A DNA stretch of 64,000 bases, taken from Branchipolynoe longqiensis. Taxonomy: Eukaryota > Annelida > Polychaeta > Phyllodocida > Polynoidae. The stretch is taken from contig CM059192.1 in the NCBI GenBank assembly GCA_030323885.1, forward strand, positions 60,567,593-60,631,592, in the 5' to 3' direction. Both the position numbers and the translations under genes were made by a program. Under the pieces are notes generated by a model, which saw only the letters and a program-made list of their open reading frames with translations, had not been told where the DNA came from and did no database searches. Positions 21,652 through 34,400 of this stretch are shown here, in pieces (position 1 is the first letter of the stretch; each line of letters starts with the position of its first letter).

Positions 21652-22439
21652 AGATGGGAGTCGAACTGATACGAGGCCTTGTCTGGGTAAAGCCACGTTC
21701 ATTACAAAGGTGGACGTGGCATGTGTGCTGATTCTTCCTAAATATGCATATCCTTTTTAATTTAACACAAAGGAACTCTATGGCCAGTTTTCTTTTACCC
21801 TTTTAATAATGCTTTCGTGAATCGATCGCATTCCAAGCGAACATAAAATATACTGATATTGTACCTGAACGGCTACAGCTGCCAATTCTCCAAACATAGC
21901 GGTAGAGAAGTATTAAGTGTGGCCGGTCAGTGGCGTGTAAGTGAAATTACAAACACATCTGGTGCACTAATCAACCATTATTTGATAGAAGTACAGGCTA
22001 AGGTGCAGACGCTATGGATAGACGTCACGCAGTGAGTAAACCACGTACACGGTTGCCGTCTGTGGGGTGGGGGATATATTTATTTCTCTGAACAAAATGA
22101 TTTTAAAGCTGAGACATTAGTGTTCGTGCCATTCTTACAGTTATTTACACTTTTTAAGGTAATATTTTGTACGGTTCAGTTCAATAATACACAAATATAA
22201 ATTGCGAACATGGTGGTTGTGCGTACTGGCACCACAGATGCCACATCTGTTGATTTTCTATACGTCATAACAGGTCTGAATCTCGCGAAAAGAATGCTAT
22301 ACAAGTGGGCACCTACTGCTGGTAGCCAGGTTTCAAGATGAAACCAGCCATCCACAACGAAGCTCAGACTGTTCTCGGTGTCGACACCGGTATGAGACCT
22401 AATACTAACCAACTGAAATCATGCCCCAAAATGGGGCAC
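21652..22439. other. Non-coding sequence
   Basis: No recognisable gene or repeat between the Harbinger-like element and the LINE fragment. Confidence 0.45.
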
Positions 22440-23975
22440 TAGAAGCTGGGGTATAAGCGACCACAAACTAATATATGTAACCAGGAAAAAGCTTAAAAGC
22501 ACAAATCACTATGAATACAAAATGGGCAGGTCCTTAAAAAACTACTCAGAAGATACATTAAAAAATCATCTGCACCAAAACATAAACAACATCACACAAA
22601 ACAGAGGTGATGTTGATATCTATTGGGACAACATCAGCACAGAAATAAGAAAATCAACTGATGAGATGTGCCCCATAAAGAAAAGAAAAATACAAAAAAA
22701 CCAAGACCCTTGGGTAGACAAAGACCTGCTAACACTCATCACAACCAAAGATGCAGCAAACAAACTGAACACACCCTTTGCCACAATAGGGCAAAAGCTG
22801 TCAGAAAAAATGAAAAAAAAGATGGGAAAACAGATAAGGAACTGTGCAGAACGAAATCCCCACCTGCAAAACAAATATGATAGAAGTAAAAAAATTAATA
22901 AATGACATAGACACGAATAAGCCAAGTGGAATAGATGAAATACCAACCAAAATACTGAAAGAGGCACTCCAAGCCATCCCGGCCACGATAGTAGACCTAT
23001 TCAACATCTCCTTTGAACAGGGGCGTTTTATCTCAGCCTGGAAAATGGCAACCATTACCCCTATCCACAAAAGTGGAGACAAACAAAACATGGGAAACTA
23101 CAGGCCAATATCGATTCTTCAAACCCCAGGCAAGTTCATTGAAAAAGTGTTACATAGACACATAAATGAACACCTGGAAAAAACGATGTACTAAACGAAA
23201 GACAAGGGGGCTTCAGGAAACTGCACTCCACATCACAGACAATAGCTAACCTCACAAATGACATACTGGCATCAATGAACCAAAAACAATTAGTTGGAGC
23301 AGCCTTCATTGACTTCAGCAAAGCATTTGACACAGTAGACCATAAAATACTATTGGAAAAAGTAAAAACCATGGCCATAAAATCCAACACTATGGATTGG
23401 ATAAAATGCTACCTCAGCAACAGGCAACAGAAAACAAAAATAAAAATACACTATCAGACAACCAACCTGTCACATGTGGTGTACCCCAAAGGGTCAGTGT
23501 TAGGGCCACTACTCTTTATAATCTATATAAACGATCTTGAAAACTGGTTGCAAACTGAATGCCTCCAACTATATGCAGATGACACAGTCATATATGCAAA
23601 TGGCACCACAGAAGAGGAGGTAATAACTAAACTAAATAAACTCCTACACTATCAGACAACCAACCTAGACGAGTGGTGTGAGTCCAACAAAATAACCATC
23701 AACACAAGCAAATCAAAAACAGTACTCTTCTCACATAAACAAATGCCAGAAAGAAAACTACACTGTATGTTAGGAAACCAAACATTAGAAAATGTAGACC
23801 ATTACAAATACCTAGGCCTTGAGTTGGACAGCCAACTAAACTACAACCTATGTATAAATAAAATTATCCAGAAAGTAAACCATAAACTGTGGCTATTTGC
23901 AAAGCTAAGAGACTACATGACACAAGAAATGTCAATGAAAATCTTCAAGGGCATGGTGCTTCCCTATATTTCCGG
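22440..23975 (+). pseudogene. LINE ORF2 fragment (reverse transcriptase), frameshifted
   Basis: The fragment starts inside the C-terminal end of the endonuclease (WGISDHKLIYVTRK at about 22451-22492) and passes into the linker. An internal deletion seems to join DLLTLITTKD to NTPFATIGQKLSEKM. Reverse-transcriptase blocks follow in two more frames: KPSGIDEIPTKIL, then NYRPISIL, then IDFSKAFDTVDH, then GSVLGPLLFIIYINDL. The catalytic YADD is at 23572-23583. Frameshifts lie near 22880 and 23190. The frame is lost after KGMVLPYI at about 23970, so the 3' end is also missing. The motif set fits the Jockey/CR1/L2-like group of non-LTR retrotransposons; the exact clade is uncertain. Confidence 0.85.
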
Positions 23976-24137
23976 TCCCGAGGGAATAGAAATTGATAAA
24001 CAAATATTTTGACATTCACATGGAAGGGCCCAGTCAAATAGGTCCGATGACTATGTAGAACTTTGAACTTAAAGGGAGTGTTTTGAACTTAAGGATAGTG
24101 TTTTGAGAGTGGCCACAGTAGTTTTTTGAACGTACAT

Positions 24138-24482
24138 TTAAACCTGCATAGTCCAATGAACCAAAATGAGTCCAAAACCAAAACAATTATCTAAATTTGA
24201 TTCTACATGTCTAACTTAGACACTGGTGCATAATTTAAACATGTGTTGCCACACCGAAGGGAATACTGAGGAAATTGAATACAACCTGTTACTGCAGAAG
24301 CCTATGGAATCAGAGTTTTGGCATACTTGCCCAAATTAATTTAGCATGGTTGGACTTCAAATATCTCAAAAGTTAGCCACTTAAAATAAAAGTTACCTCA
24401 AGCTAAAGTAAGGTGGATTATAACAATGTATTTAGTTCAGAAAATGTTAGAGACTCAAAGACATCCGACTATGCAGCTTTAA
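24138..24482. mobile_element. TTAA-flanked MITE, copy A
   Basis: Both ends are TTAA (24138-24141, 24479-24482), followed inward by inverted AMCTGCATAGTC-type repeats. The interior includes AGTTAGCCACTTAAAATAAA and GGCATACTTGCCCAAATTAA, both shared with copy B at 53977-54281. A TTAA target is typical of piggyBac and Kolobok elements. It has no coding capacity. It sits within a locally repeated AGTGTTTTGAACTTA sequence (24070-24110 and 24490-24570). Confidence 0.7.
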
Positions 24483-24589
24483 CTAAGTTGAAAACACTAC
24501 GGAAGTGTTTTGAACCTAGGTTGAAAACACTACCGTAGTGTTTTTGTGGGGTAGTGTTTTGAACTTACTAAACCGGCGCGTGGCACCTG

Positions 24590-25255
24590 TCCTTCGCCAC
24601 CCGCCACCACCCGCCACCACCAGCCACCACCCGCCACCACCCACCGCCACCCACCACCACCAGCCACCACCCGCCGCCACCCGCCGCCACCCGCCGCCAC
24701 ACGCCGCCACACGCCACCAGCCGCCGCCACCCGCCGCCACCCGCCACCACCCGCCGCCACACGCCACCACCGGCCACCACCGGCCACCACCACCCACCAC
24801 CCACCGCCACCCGCCACCACCCGCCGTCACCCGCCGTCACCCGCCGCCACCCGCCACCACCCGCCGCCACACGCCACCACCAGCCACCACCCACCACCAC
24901 CCGCCACCACCGGCCACCACCCGCCATCACCGACCACCACCCGCCATCACCGGCCACCACCCGCCATCACCCGCCATCACCCGCCACCACCGGCCACCAC
25001 CCACCACCACCGGCCACCACCCGCCATCACCCGCCACCACCCGCCACCACCCGCCACCACCCGCCGTCACCCGCCGCCACCAGCCAACACCGGCCACCAC
25101 CCGCCACAACCCGCCGTCACTCGCCGCCACCCGCCACCACCTGCCGCCACACGCCACCACCGGCCACCACCCACCACCACCAGCCACCACCAGCCACCAC
25201 CCGCCACCACCCGCCGTCACCCCCCGCCACCCGCCACCACCCGCCGCCTTCTTTA
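24590..25255. repeat. 10-bp GC-rich minisatellite (CCGCCACCAC)
   Basis: About 66 copies of a 10-bp unit with variants CCAGCCACCA, CCGGCCACCA and CCGCCATCA. The complementary strand is G-rich. Long Pro/His/Thr frames (24538-25281 plus) and Gly/Trp frames (minus) come from the array. Confidence 0.9.
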
Positions 25256-25989
25256 CTCGCCCAGCGCGGTGTTTACGCTGAGTGACGAAGTGTCTCCGGG
25301 CGACAACCCGCTCGGTCTCTGCCCCTTCCATGTGTGCCTTTGTTTGAGGTGACCGCCATGGGCCTCACGGGACCAAGTGGTCTGCTGCTAAGTACGCTTT
25401 CCTGCTAAAGTCAGTCGCACACTGAACTGCAATTTCCTTTCAAACAGGGCTAATAGGAATCAGGTATGATCAAATAAGTCAGGTGTTCGTGCACTGGCAT
25501 CGTTGGTGAATTGTCAGGTCCTTGATATTATTATTACATTACATAAGAAATGAAGACAAGACAGAAAGTTGGATAGAGCCAAGAACTCTGGCTGCCCCCT
25601 AAAAACACCTACCACTTACTTTATTAAGCTAAAACCAGAGGAGGAGGGGGAAGATGGAGGAGGGGGGGGGGGCAGAGGTGCCACCTAGAGGGAAGGAAGG
25701 TAGTAGGGCCGCCTCCAGGCCGCACACCAACCATCAGCAACCACCTACCAACACAACAACTTACAAGGAAAGGTCACAGGTGGTCGGAGAAGACAATATA
25801 GAGATACAGGATAATTACATTGCATCATAATATATGCATAAGAATTTATACATAACATAATGGATTTGATCAACTCATGTTCTGTAATCAATGTTGGGCC
25901 TGTCACACAATAATTGACAGGATCCTTCACAAGTAATCAACGGAGTTCAATATACATTATTGTGAAAGCACACGATTTGCCTCCTCATC
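25256..25989. other. Non-coding sequence
   Basis: No gene is visible. A G-rich patch lies at 25640-25680. Confidence 0.45.
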
Positions 25990-26290
25990 GATAAGATGGC
26001 CGAATGGGTAGGGTCCCCGCCTTCCCGTATGTAATGCTATGGGTGCGATTTCTGGGCAAGTCAGATCAAAGAATTGGAAAAATGGTTACCGGACGGGTTG
26101 GCCGTATCGGTAAGAGTGTTGGCTGGTTTCCCATGCGAAGGTCACGGTTCAAACTCCGACCGAGTCAAACCAATGACTTGCAAAACTGGTCACTAGGAGA
26201 AGTCAATGTCTGGTTGGCTCAATGCCAGTAATGTGTGTACTCGAGGACCCGTCCTGATATGATCTTTGAGATTGCTAGTACGCACAACTT
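25990..26290 (+). repeat. Two SINE copies in tandem
   Basis: A first tRNA-like head (GATGGCCGAATGGGTAGGGTC at 25995, GTGCGATTTCTGGGCAAGTCA near 26043) is followed at about 26090 by a second head. The second has GGTTGGCCGTATCGGTAAGAG, then GGTTCAAACTCCGACCGAGT, then GTCAAACCAATGA, and ends in the tail block CCCGTCCTGATATGATC. The first copy is cut off before its body. The arrangement suggests insertion of one copy into or next to another. Confidence 0.65.
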
Positions 26291-26599
26291 AAATATAGAA
26301 ATAAGCAAACCTCCGCGGCAGCTTAGTCATGGCAGGCATGGAAAACCACAGGCGCTTCTTCAGGCACCACATGGGCGACGCTGCCTGTTGTGAATGTGTC
26401 GAGTTGTGAATGAGGATGTTGAGTGTGGGGGAGGGGGTCAGATAGTGTGCTCTCAGCTTTACACACAGACACACAGATGCGCACAGACCACCGGAGGGAA
26501 CACATCGGAGCTCCTACACCGAGATGGACACCAACCAGCTGCCCCCCTGCTGCCACCCTGACTCAGGGGAGACCCCCTCAGCCAGTGGCACTGGCCTTG

Positions 26600-26850
26600 G
26601 CCACCACCAGCTCACCACCACTGAGCACCTCACCATCACCTTGACCACCACCACAAAAACCACCACTGAACACCACCACTTAACACCATCATCACCACCA
26701 CTGAACACAACCACTGAACACCACCACCGAACACTACCACTTAACATCATCAACACCACCACCACCACTCCCAAACACCATCACCATCATCACCACCACT
26801 AAACAGCATCACCACCTCCACTGAACACCACCACTGAACACCATCATCAT
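26600..26850. repeat. CAC-rich simple repeat
   Basis: Degenerate ACCACCACTGAACACCACCA units cover about 250 bp. They give rise to spurious Thr/His-rich frames. Confidence 0.8.
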
Positions 26851-26959
26851 CAAAGGAAATCACACAAGAGTACAGACTGCCCCGTGCGCATCCAGCTGTG
26901 GAATCGCCTAAACACACCTCTACTTCCCCCTCCTGTCTGCTGCACTCCCCCCACCCAAC

Positions 26960-27436
26960 ATGAGGTGTGCCCCTACTGCTGCCCTGTCTGCCCAACCTGA
27001 TGCCCCCCTTCCACTGCCCTCCTTCCCCCACTTGTCCCTCCACCCCAGCCCTGCCTCCCTGCCCCCCTCACTCCTCTCCCTCAACCTCACAGCCCCGAAA
27101 CCCAAGATCTTCCACCTCTCCTCCTCCCACCCACAGACAAGATCCATCGCCACTCAAACTGTAACCACTGCTGACTCCTCCACCCAAACCACCTTCCCCT
27201 CCACCCCATGCGACCCCCCTCCCTCCGACCCAAATCTCACCCCAATATTCCTCTGCATTGTTAATGCATCACTTTCCACGATAACCTCCAGAATCTCTAT
27301 TGAGGCCCTTGGCTTCGGCTTAATTAGCTGGCTCCAAGTTTACCTCAACATCCAGAACCTCCTTCCACAGGTCCAAAAAGACCTGCCAGCTTCCTTTCAT
27401 GCCACCCTGACAGCCCAAACTGGAGGTACACAATAA
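26960..27436 (+). CDS. Possible LINE ORF1 remnant
   Basis: This 158-residue open frame has a Pro/Leu/Ser-rich first half and an amphipathic second half. It has no visible CCHC zinc knuckle. It lies directly upstream of an endonuclease frame and its stop overlaps that frame's ATG as TAATG (27434-27438), so I take it as the end of ORF1 of the same non-LTR retrotransposon. An in-frame stop upstream of the ATG means it is either short or 5'-truncated. It could be a chance frame in C-rich DNA, though the junction argues against that. Confidence 0.45.
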   Translation: MRCAPTAALSAQPDAPLPLPSFPHLSLHPSPASLPPSLLSLNLTAPKPKIFHLSSSHPQTRSIATQTVTTADSSTQTTFPSTPCDPPPSDPNLTPIFLCIVNASLSTITSRISIEALGFGLISWLQVYLNIQNLLPQVQKDLPASFHATLTAQTGGTQ

Positions 27437-28235
27437 TGCCGCACTCCCATCCTAGTCCCACTAACAACTCCTTAATCATTCTTTCCTGGAACTGTGCCGG
27501 ACTGAAATCCAAGATAGCTCTTCTTGGCAACACTGTAAAGAGAGAGAAAATTGACGTCGCACTTCTCCAAGAAACCTTCCTCATCGATCCATCCCATATC
27601 AAAGGCTACACCACAAACTACATCCCCGCAGTAAGACACACAGCAGCAGGCAGACCCTCACGAGGAACCACCACCTTTGTAAGCAACTACATCCACTCCA
27701 CCAAGATCCCACCCAACAGATTCAACCCTCATGCTGACACCCTTCACATACATCTCCACCTAGCACACTCCACCATGGATGTATACAACGTTTACAATCT
27801 TTCAACACTACTTATACGCTAAACCATATCTTCCAGGCCCTCAGCAATGGCACAGATCACCAAGTTGTCATGGGAGACCTTAACACCCACCACTCCTCCT
27901 GGGGGCACAACAACATCGATTCCCCTTGAGGCTGTGCCCTCCTAGCAGAGATCCTCGACTCAACATACCATTCTATCCTCAACGATGGCTCGCCTACCTA
28001 CAGAGCAAACACATCGATCGATCTCTGTATCACTGACTCCTACCTTGCAGCCGCAGCTTCCTGGGAGCTCACAACACTATACCTAGACCACCACACAGCT
28101 CTCCTCCACCCCAATGCACCCAAAGTCACCCACCCCCCACCATCACCCAGATTCAACCTAAACCACACAGGCTGGGCGACCTTCAACCTTCGTCTAGAAA
28201 AGTTAATAGACCTGAACCTACCGATCATAATGTGT
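27436..28235 (+). pseudogene. LINE ORF2 endonuclease domain, truncated
   Basis: The open part (27436-27822) begins with an apurinic-endonuclease-like (EEP) fold: ILSWNCAGLKSKI, then KIDVALLQETF with the catalytic Glu of QET. After a frameshift near 27800-27850 the next frame carries VVMGDLNTHHSSWG (catalytic Asp/Asn), a TGA at 27927-27929, and the SIDLCITD motif. The match ends near 28235 and no reverse transcriptase follows, so this is a 3'-deleted copy. The sequence differs from the LINE at 22440. The EEP type places it among the Jockey/I/CR1-like LINEs. Confidence 0.8.
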
Positions 28236-28974
28236 GTCAAAAGTAGAGTGATAAAAAGCTGCAAACACGGCCAGGTAATGTCGTTGTGCAGGAAATCATC
28301 ACCCACTATAGGAACATATGAATGCTTATCAAATGTGTAAATAGTGGTGATAACACATTCTCCATGGTGACATTCATTGCGGTGCCCAGTGACCTTCCCG
28401 GTCCGATAAGACTGATATCGGACTGGCCAGTCTATATCACTTGTTAGTGTGGGCTATTTGGTCATATATATTTCAATTTCTACTACTCAACCCCTGGGTA
28501 TATTCTCGTCTTGAGTCCCTCGGGCCTCAAGTGCCACATTACGCAATAAGTGCTCAATACTCTGCGGCCATGACGAAGTGACAGGAGGGTGATTCTGGTC
28601 ACCTGACGACATTTCACACTGATATGACGCAGTCGTGGCTAACGTATGTCATCTCCACAGGCTGATATTGCTCTTCCACTACAAAATAACTTCAATTTTA
28701 GACTTCAACTAATATTAAAGTTGCACAGCACGATGGTTTGAGTTTCTGTCATTTTCTGAGATAAAGATAGTACTATTAGTAGGTAGAGAAATTTTCCTTT
28801 AGTTTGAAGTAACATTGATTTAAAATGACTAACTTCAGAAATATTTAATAGTGGAAACACGCTAGTAAATTAATATTGACATGCTTGTCAAAACTATGAC
28901 TCCGTAGGCTTCAGCACTAGCTGGTTCGATTAAATTGACTTAGTTTGTCCGTCGTATGTAGCAACAAAGACTCT
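28236..28974. other. Non-coding sequence
   Basis: No recognisable gene or repeat; AT-rich towards the right. Confidence 0.45.
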
Positions 28975-29451
28975 AGGCCTGGTCACATACAGGTTAGTGA
29001 ACGTAGTTGAACGTAGTGGAGGCTAACCTAGTTGAACGTAGTTGAAGGTAGTTGAACATAGTTGAATGTAGTTGAACGTACCGGCATCCATACTTCTCCG
29101 TGATGAGAACGTGATAAGAACGTGTGTGGGCTGTGAGTTCCGATTTAAGCTTTGGACTTGTTCAAAAGACCACTACGTTTAAGGCAGATGTAGCCTCTGT
29201 GATGATAACCTACTCTAGCATACTCTAGCATACTCTAGCATACTCTAGCATACTTCTGACTGTATTCTAGCATACCCTAGGCTGGGATCTGTACCATAAT
29301 GTATTTATCCATACCGTAACGTATTTATCCATACTATTAGGTGGTTGACCTGCCATACCTTAAAATAGTTTAGCGTAGTGATAGCTTGTTTCACCCACGT
29401 TAATCTATACTATATTCAACTACGTTCACTAACGTGTATGTGACCGAGCCT
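28975..29451. mobile_element. Harbinger-like MITE
   Basis: This is a 477-bp element. The left end reads AGGCCTGGTCACATACAGGT and the right end, complemented, AGGCTCGGTCACATACACGT. Both continue into TTAGTGAACGTAGTTGAA for about 45 bp of inverted similarity. A 3-bp TCT lies outside each end (28972-28974, 29452-29454). Inside are subterminal repeats of GTAGTTGAACGTAGT type (29000-29080) and a CATACTCTAG array (29213-29250). It has no coding sequence. The GTCACA core links it to the larger Harbinger elements. Confidence 0.75.
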
Positions 29452-29454
29452 TCT

Positions 29455-31447
29455 GTCAGTACAGCAGTATCTAAGTTGGATATGTAGGTTTAAATCTAGA
29501 TAAGTGTTTGGCTTTCGAAGATTTGATGCTTTTATCGGACTATGTAGCATTAAAATATTTATATCACGATCATGCACTCTAGAGTCATCTGGATGGTTAT
29601 TCAAGGAAACTCCAACAATCAATGTGGAAAGGATGCAATAGCTATAGGAATAACAGGAATAAAATATCCAATAAGTGGGATCAATGAGTTGCGGCTGCTG
29701 ATGATGAGAATGTACAGGTTCTTAACCCGACATGGCTCCATCTGGGCCTGCACATCTGCATATATTTGGTGATCCCGCAGTGGAGACGTTGGTGGCGCCG
29801 CCCTAATGGGCCACTCGCCGCATACCCGCCACTGCAAACTATGTGCAGTCCGGCCCGGACACTGCGCCCTAATTGGGTGTGGACAGGGTGCCCGGGGGGT
29901 TGACGGCCGCTGCCCGTAATATCCCCCCAATTAGAGAGGTGACGTTGTGCGCCCGCATGCACGGGTCTAACTGCCGCCCACCAAGACATGCCGAGACAGC
30001 AGCGTGCCTGACACGACCACTGCTCGGTGACCACCTGCACGCGCTAAATGTGGCCCCTTTTCTGCCAACGTCTTACTTCGATTAACTTATTCAAGTTATT
30101 GCCAGACATGTTTAACTAAACATTGTCAGAATCGCTTATTTATTAATTAATGCAAAATTTCAACCTGTATTCATTGTCATCTCAATTCATTCTTTATTGT
30201 CAGAAGGCTGAATACATACGGATAAAATATACTATATAATGATCTACTTAACTCCAGAGGGTAATGGTGGCCATGTTAGCAGAACAGTGACAAACCCACT
30301 AGTTACTGTGAGGCATGCCAACCCCAAATATCGCCACCATACAATTATCTATTAACATTTCTTGTCTGTGTACATTCTAAAACTAGTAAATGACATAGGA
30401 ATCAGTCCGCCGCATACTACGTGACAATTTGTCATGAACACCATTAATCAGTAACTCTGATTCTCGTTTACAGCAAAGATGTGTCTTCAGATGCATATTG
30501 ATATTGAGAAATGGGCTCCCTTTATAGGAGGTAGGGGAGTCACATCTCAAAACCTTTCACATATTTGAAACATTGAAGAAGGTTTTCGATAAAAATATGT
30601 TTCCTTTATCTAAAGAGTTGGTTACCTGATTTGAACATGTCTGTATTGTTGACATGAATATTCGATATATGTTAACAAAATATTGAAATCCTAAAAACAT
30701 TAACCGCATTGCACGAGAATTACTAAGAATAGCCATGGAATAATCAGTCAAATGAACAACTCCTACCGACTAGGTTAGCCCTCAAACAGCAAATTCTGCT
30801 ACATCATGCAGAGAAGGACTATGGACTTACATAGGCAAAGTCAACTGGGTTCAACATTCACCTTTAGTCCAAATAGGTTTGTACTATTATCTTTACAGAT
30901 GTATACTGCACCGTTGTAAACTTTTTTCTCTAATTAATGAGCCATGAATCTAAGCCTAATTCATTTATATTTAATAATGAAAGCCTTTCCAACTGTGTAG
31001 GCATTCCCTGACCTATATCACTCTAACGGCTAAGGGGGGTCATTAAGGCTGAATGACTGTACTAGTCACAGAGACCCTGATCACTCCAAGAAAATAGCTA
31101 GCTCACCTTATAGAAACCATGATTAGTCATATCTGAACATGATAATTGTGAATAAGTCAAGTTGTGTTCGTCACATTACTGGACATTTAAGAAGGTGACT
31201 GACCGCAAATAAGGCTATTAAAATACAGAAATGCCAAAAACAGATAATCCGTAGATAAAAGGGTTCAAATGGAGAGTGACACTTACAAGCAAGCTGGGCG
31301 GTTCACACACTGTGTTCTCGTGCAGCCTGGATCTTAAGGCAAGGCTGGCCATTTTGTTCATTGCATATCAATATATATATATCAGGAAAGTTATTAGCTA
31401 TGTAATCCTGATGTATGAGCGATCAACTGATCAACCAACACTTGAAT
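29455..31447. other. Non-coding, apparently unique sequence
   Basis: A GC-rich stretch lies at 29780-30040; the remainder is AT-rich. No domain is recognisable in the short frames. Confidence 0.45.
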
Positions 31448-34400
31448 TTACTCGTCCTCGCCAGTACCGAGTTCCTCAGCCTGTGGGGTGTTGCTGCATC
31501 TGATTCCCATACATTGTGAACACATTGCAGAACAAGCCATTCCTGCCTGTCTGCACCCACAACGACTCATGCATCCTGCCTTACAGTTGCAGCTTATGGG
31601 TTTTATTAGTTTCTGAGGTGCCGATGGCAAGTCAGTAGGGAGGGGAAGCAAGACGTTGTTATGAGTTTTCCATCCCCACTCAGTCGGTGAGGGATCCTTT
31701 CCCAACCATTGTTGCACCTGTAAGTAGGTCCGCAAAGAATGTTGTCGTGCAGCTGCGCTGGTGGGCGGCAGAGTGGCTAGAGTGAACTTGGCACCCACTG
31801 ACTTCCAGCAATGTTCCTGTTATAGGCATAGTATCTGTATTCATCCAGTGTATTGAACCTTGTTCCACCATATAATGCAAGAATAAACTTTTCTCCAGCT
31901 GCTGAGACATTGGTGGGATTCGAAGTTTCCATATTGAACACCCTCATTTCCTTAGCAAGCTCATCATTTGACATGAGCAACCGAAACGCCTTTTTCTTCC
32001 CTTGTACATACAACACAGATGTGGTATCACACCCTGTGACGGCGTGAAGAAAAAGCAAGTTGTGTTGTTTTTCCCAACAGCTTGCTGTATCGCGGTGATA
32101 TTGAATAATTTTGTCAGTTTATTGTTCATACTGGGACGAAGCATGAATAGCTTTTGTATTGGTTGGCACCCGAGCAACGAACATGACCAACAGGTCTGTG
32201 TCAGTCCCAACCAACACAACTGTCTCCCCATTGAATGCAAGATCAAGAGCTGTAGACACGATCATTGTGTCAGCATCAGCTGTGGCCTGTTCAACATGTA
32301 TACCAGCATCAAGGAGACCAGAAGATATAGCAAGAATAAGGCAGGATTTATTGTTTCCATTTACAAGAAACCCTGCCTGTGTTGTCGTAGTGTGCATGCA
32401 TCCAGTGAAGATGATATCTGCGGAGAATGCCTTGCTTGCCCTGCGATTTTGTTCAACAGATTTTGTTGAAGGAGGGCCATCATATCCATCAAAGACAATT
32501 GTTGCATTTGACTGCTAGTGCTTGATAACATACCTGAGGTACATTTGACAGATTTCATCATAAGTTGCTGGACATGGCCAAGTCACCGAGTGAAGAAGAT
32601 GTCCACCATCAACAACCAAAAGAGCCTCGTCTTGCATATTATTGTCACTGGGTACCAATGATTCTAGCAGAGTAGCTAATGCAGCCTTCGTCAATTTTCT
32701 CATTGACACATCATCAAACAATGATGGGGGTCGTGGTGCCAGTTCATACTTCAAGAAGATGGACAACTCAGAGCTCGAGTTAATAATGCAGGCGATTTGA
32801 CTGAACAGTTGCAGTGGATTAACGGTGACTTCATCATTGCAAATTTTTACAGTGTTCATCATTGCTGCAAGCGGTTTTACTTTGTCATTCCATCGAAGTT
32901 TTATTCCTGCAAATGGTTTACCAACCATTTCCTGCATAGCTTTGAATCCATGCTGTTCAGCTTCATCGAAGTTGATGATTTTGTGTGCTACAATTCCAGT
33001 AGCAAGGGAAACCAAGGTATTATCTGGTTTGTTCACAAAGGGAGGGTGTACTTCTAGCCATTCCAGGAAGGAGTTCAAGTCATGATTGTCTCTGGTTTGT
33101 CTTGAGGTAAGAAGCTCCTTATGCTCTTTGTGCTGCTCAGATGTACATGGATTGATGCGAGTGAATGTTTCCAGGGCATTACATAGTGGTAGGGCAAGCA
33201 CCCACTGTGCAAGTGTGATCTCGCTGATTCCATAGCCATGGGTTAATCCTCCTGAGGTGTTGATAGCTCTGATCAGTACCTGTTCGATGGTCATGTCAGA
33301 CCAAACTCCACACCAGAACTTGTCACTTTGGCGGACTGTGAAGAAACCCCTGTTTGTGAAGATGTTGTATTCTTCCGAAGTCATTCTCTTTGACAATTCT
33401 GTCATTTGCTGTAGATATAGATGTGCCGATTTTGCATATGGAAGATATCCTGTGGCATGCAGGTGTGGAAGCATTTTCATGACAGAATAGAGGTGAAGCT
33501 CCCAGTCACCTGTGCTCTCTGCTCTGACAAATAATCACATGATGTTAACTTGCTCAAAGTATTGGATCCAGAGTTTAGCTGTTAGAGATATAGGTTTGGC
33601 GTGGTCAGACAGCTGTTTGAGAAGTTGCTTCAGTTGACTAATAACAATAGTCCCCAATGCATCTTCAACAGATGTTTCCTCTTTCAGAAGATCCTGATAA
33701 AGCTTCGTCAATGTGCCTTTGTCATCTTCACTCAGGCAATCTGGTGTTTGCAGAAGGATAGTGGCCAGAGTTTCTTGAGTAAGATAGTGAGCACGGAGAG
33801 CATGGGAATATGCGTGTCCAGTTGTCATGTGTGCAATATATGCGTTGGCATATATTGTGCTCCACAGTTCTTCTAATCCACTGCCCAACATCATGTTGCC
33901 AACAGCTCCCATATAAGACATCAATAGGTGGAAGCCACCTAATCTAACAACAACATTGTTCAGTTCATCTGAGGTAGCCACGATCTCAGATGCTTTGAGG
34001 AACAAAGGCTGATCAAATGTCACAAAACATGTGTTCACTCCTTGTTTCTTGCATTCTCCTTGTACGAAGCGAAGGGCTGTGTATATTGTTTTAAGATTGG
34101 TAGGATCCATATTGATAAATGGCAGTGGTTCCAGGTGGCTAGCCTCATATTTGCCAGTATGCTGCATAATTACTTGCATGAATCCATTCCATGATGGGCG
34201 GGATGATTTGTCAAGTGCACAACCTGCTATCCACAGTGAATCCAACATGCCTGCTGTCAATAGCGAGTTCAGTTCCGGACGAACATCATGCCTGATATCC
34301 TTAACCAGAATCTGCTGGAGACTAGGCAATGTGGGGTTTATGTATGTCTTGATTTGAACTTTCCCGAAGGTGGATTCATCTGTCGGGCAACTGGTGAGCT

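Noticed and set aside
24538..25281. 247-residue Pro/His/Thr frame
   Set aside because: By-product of the 10-bp CCGCCACCAC array.
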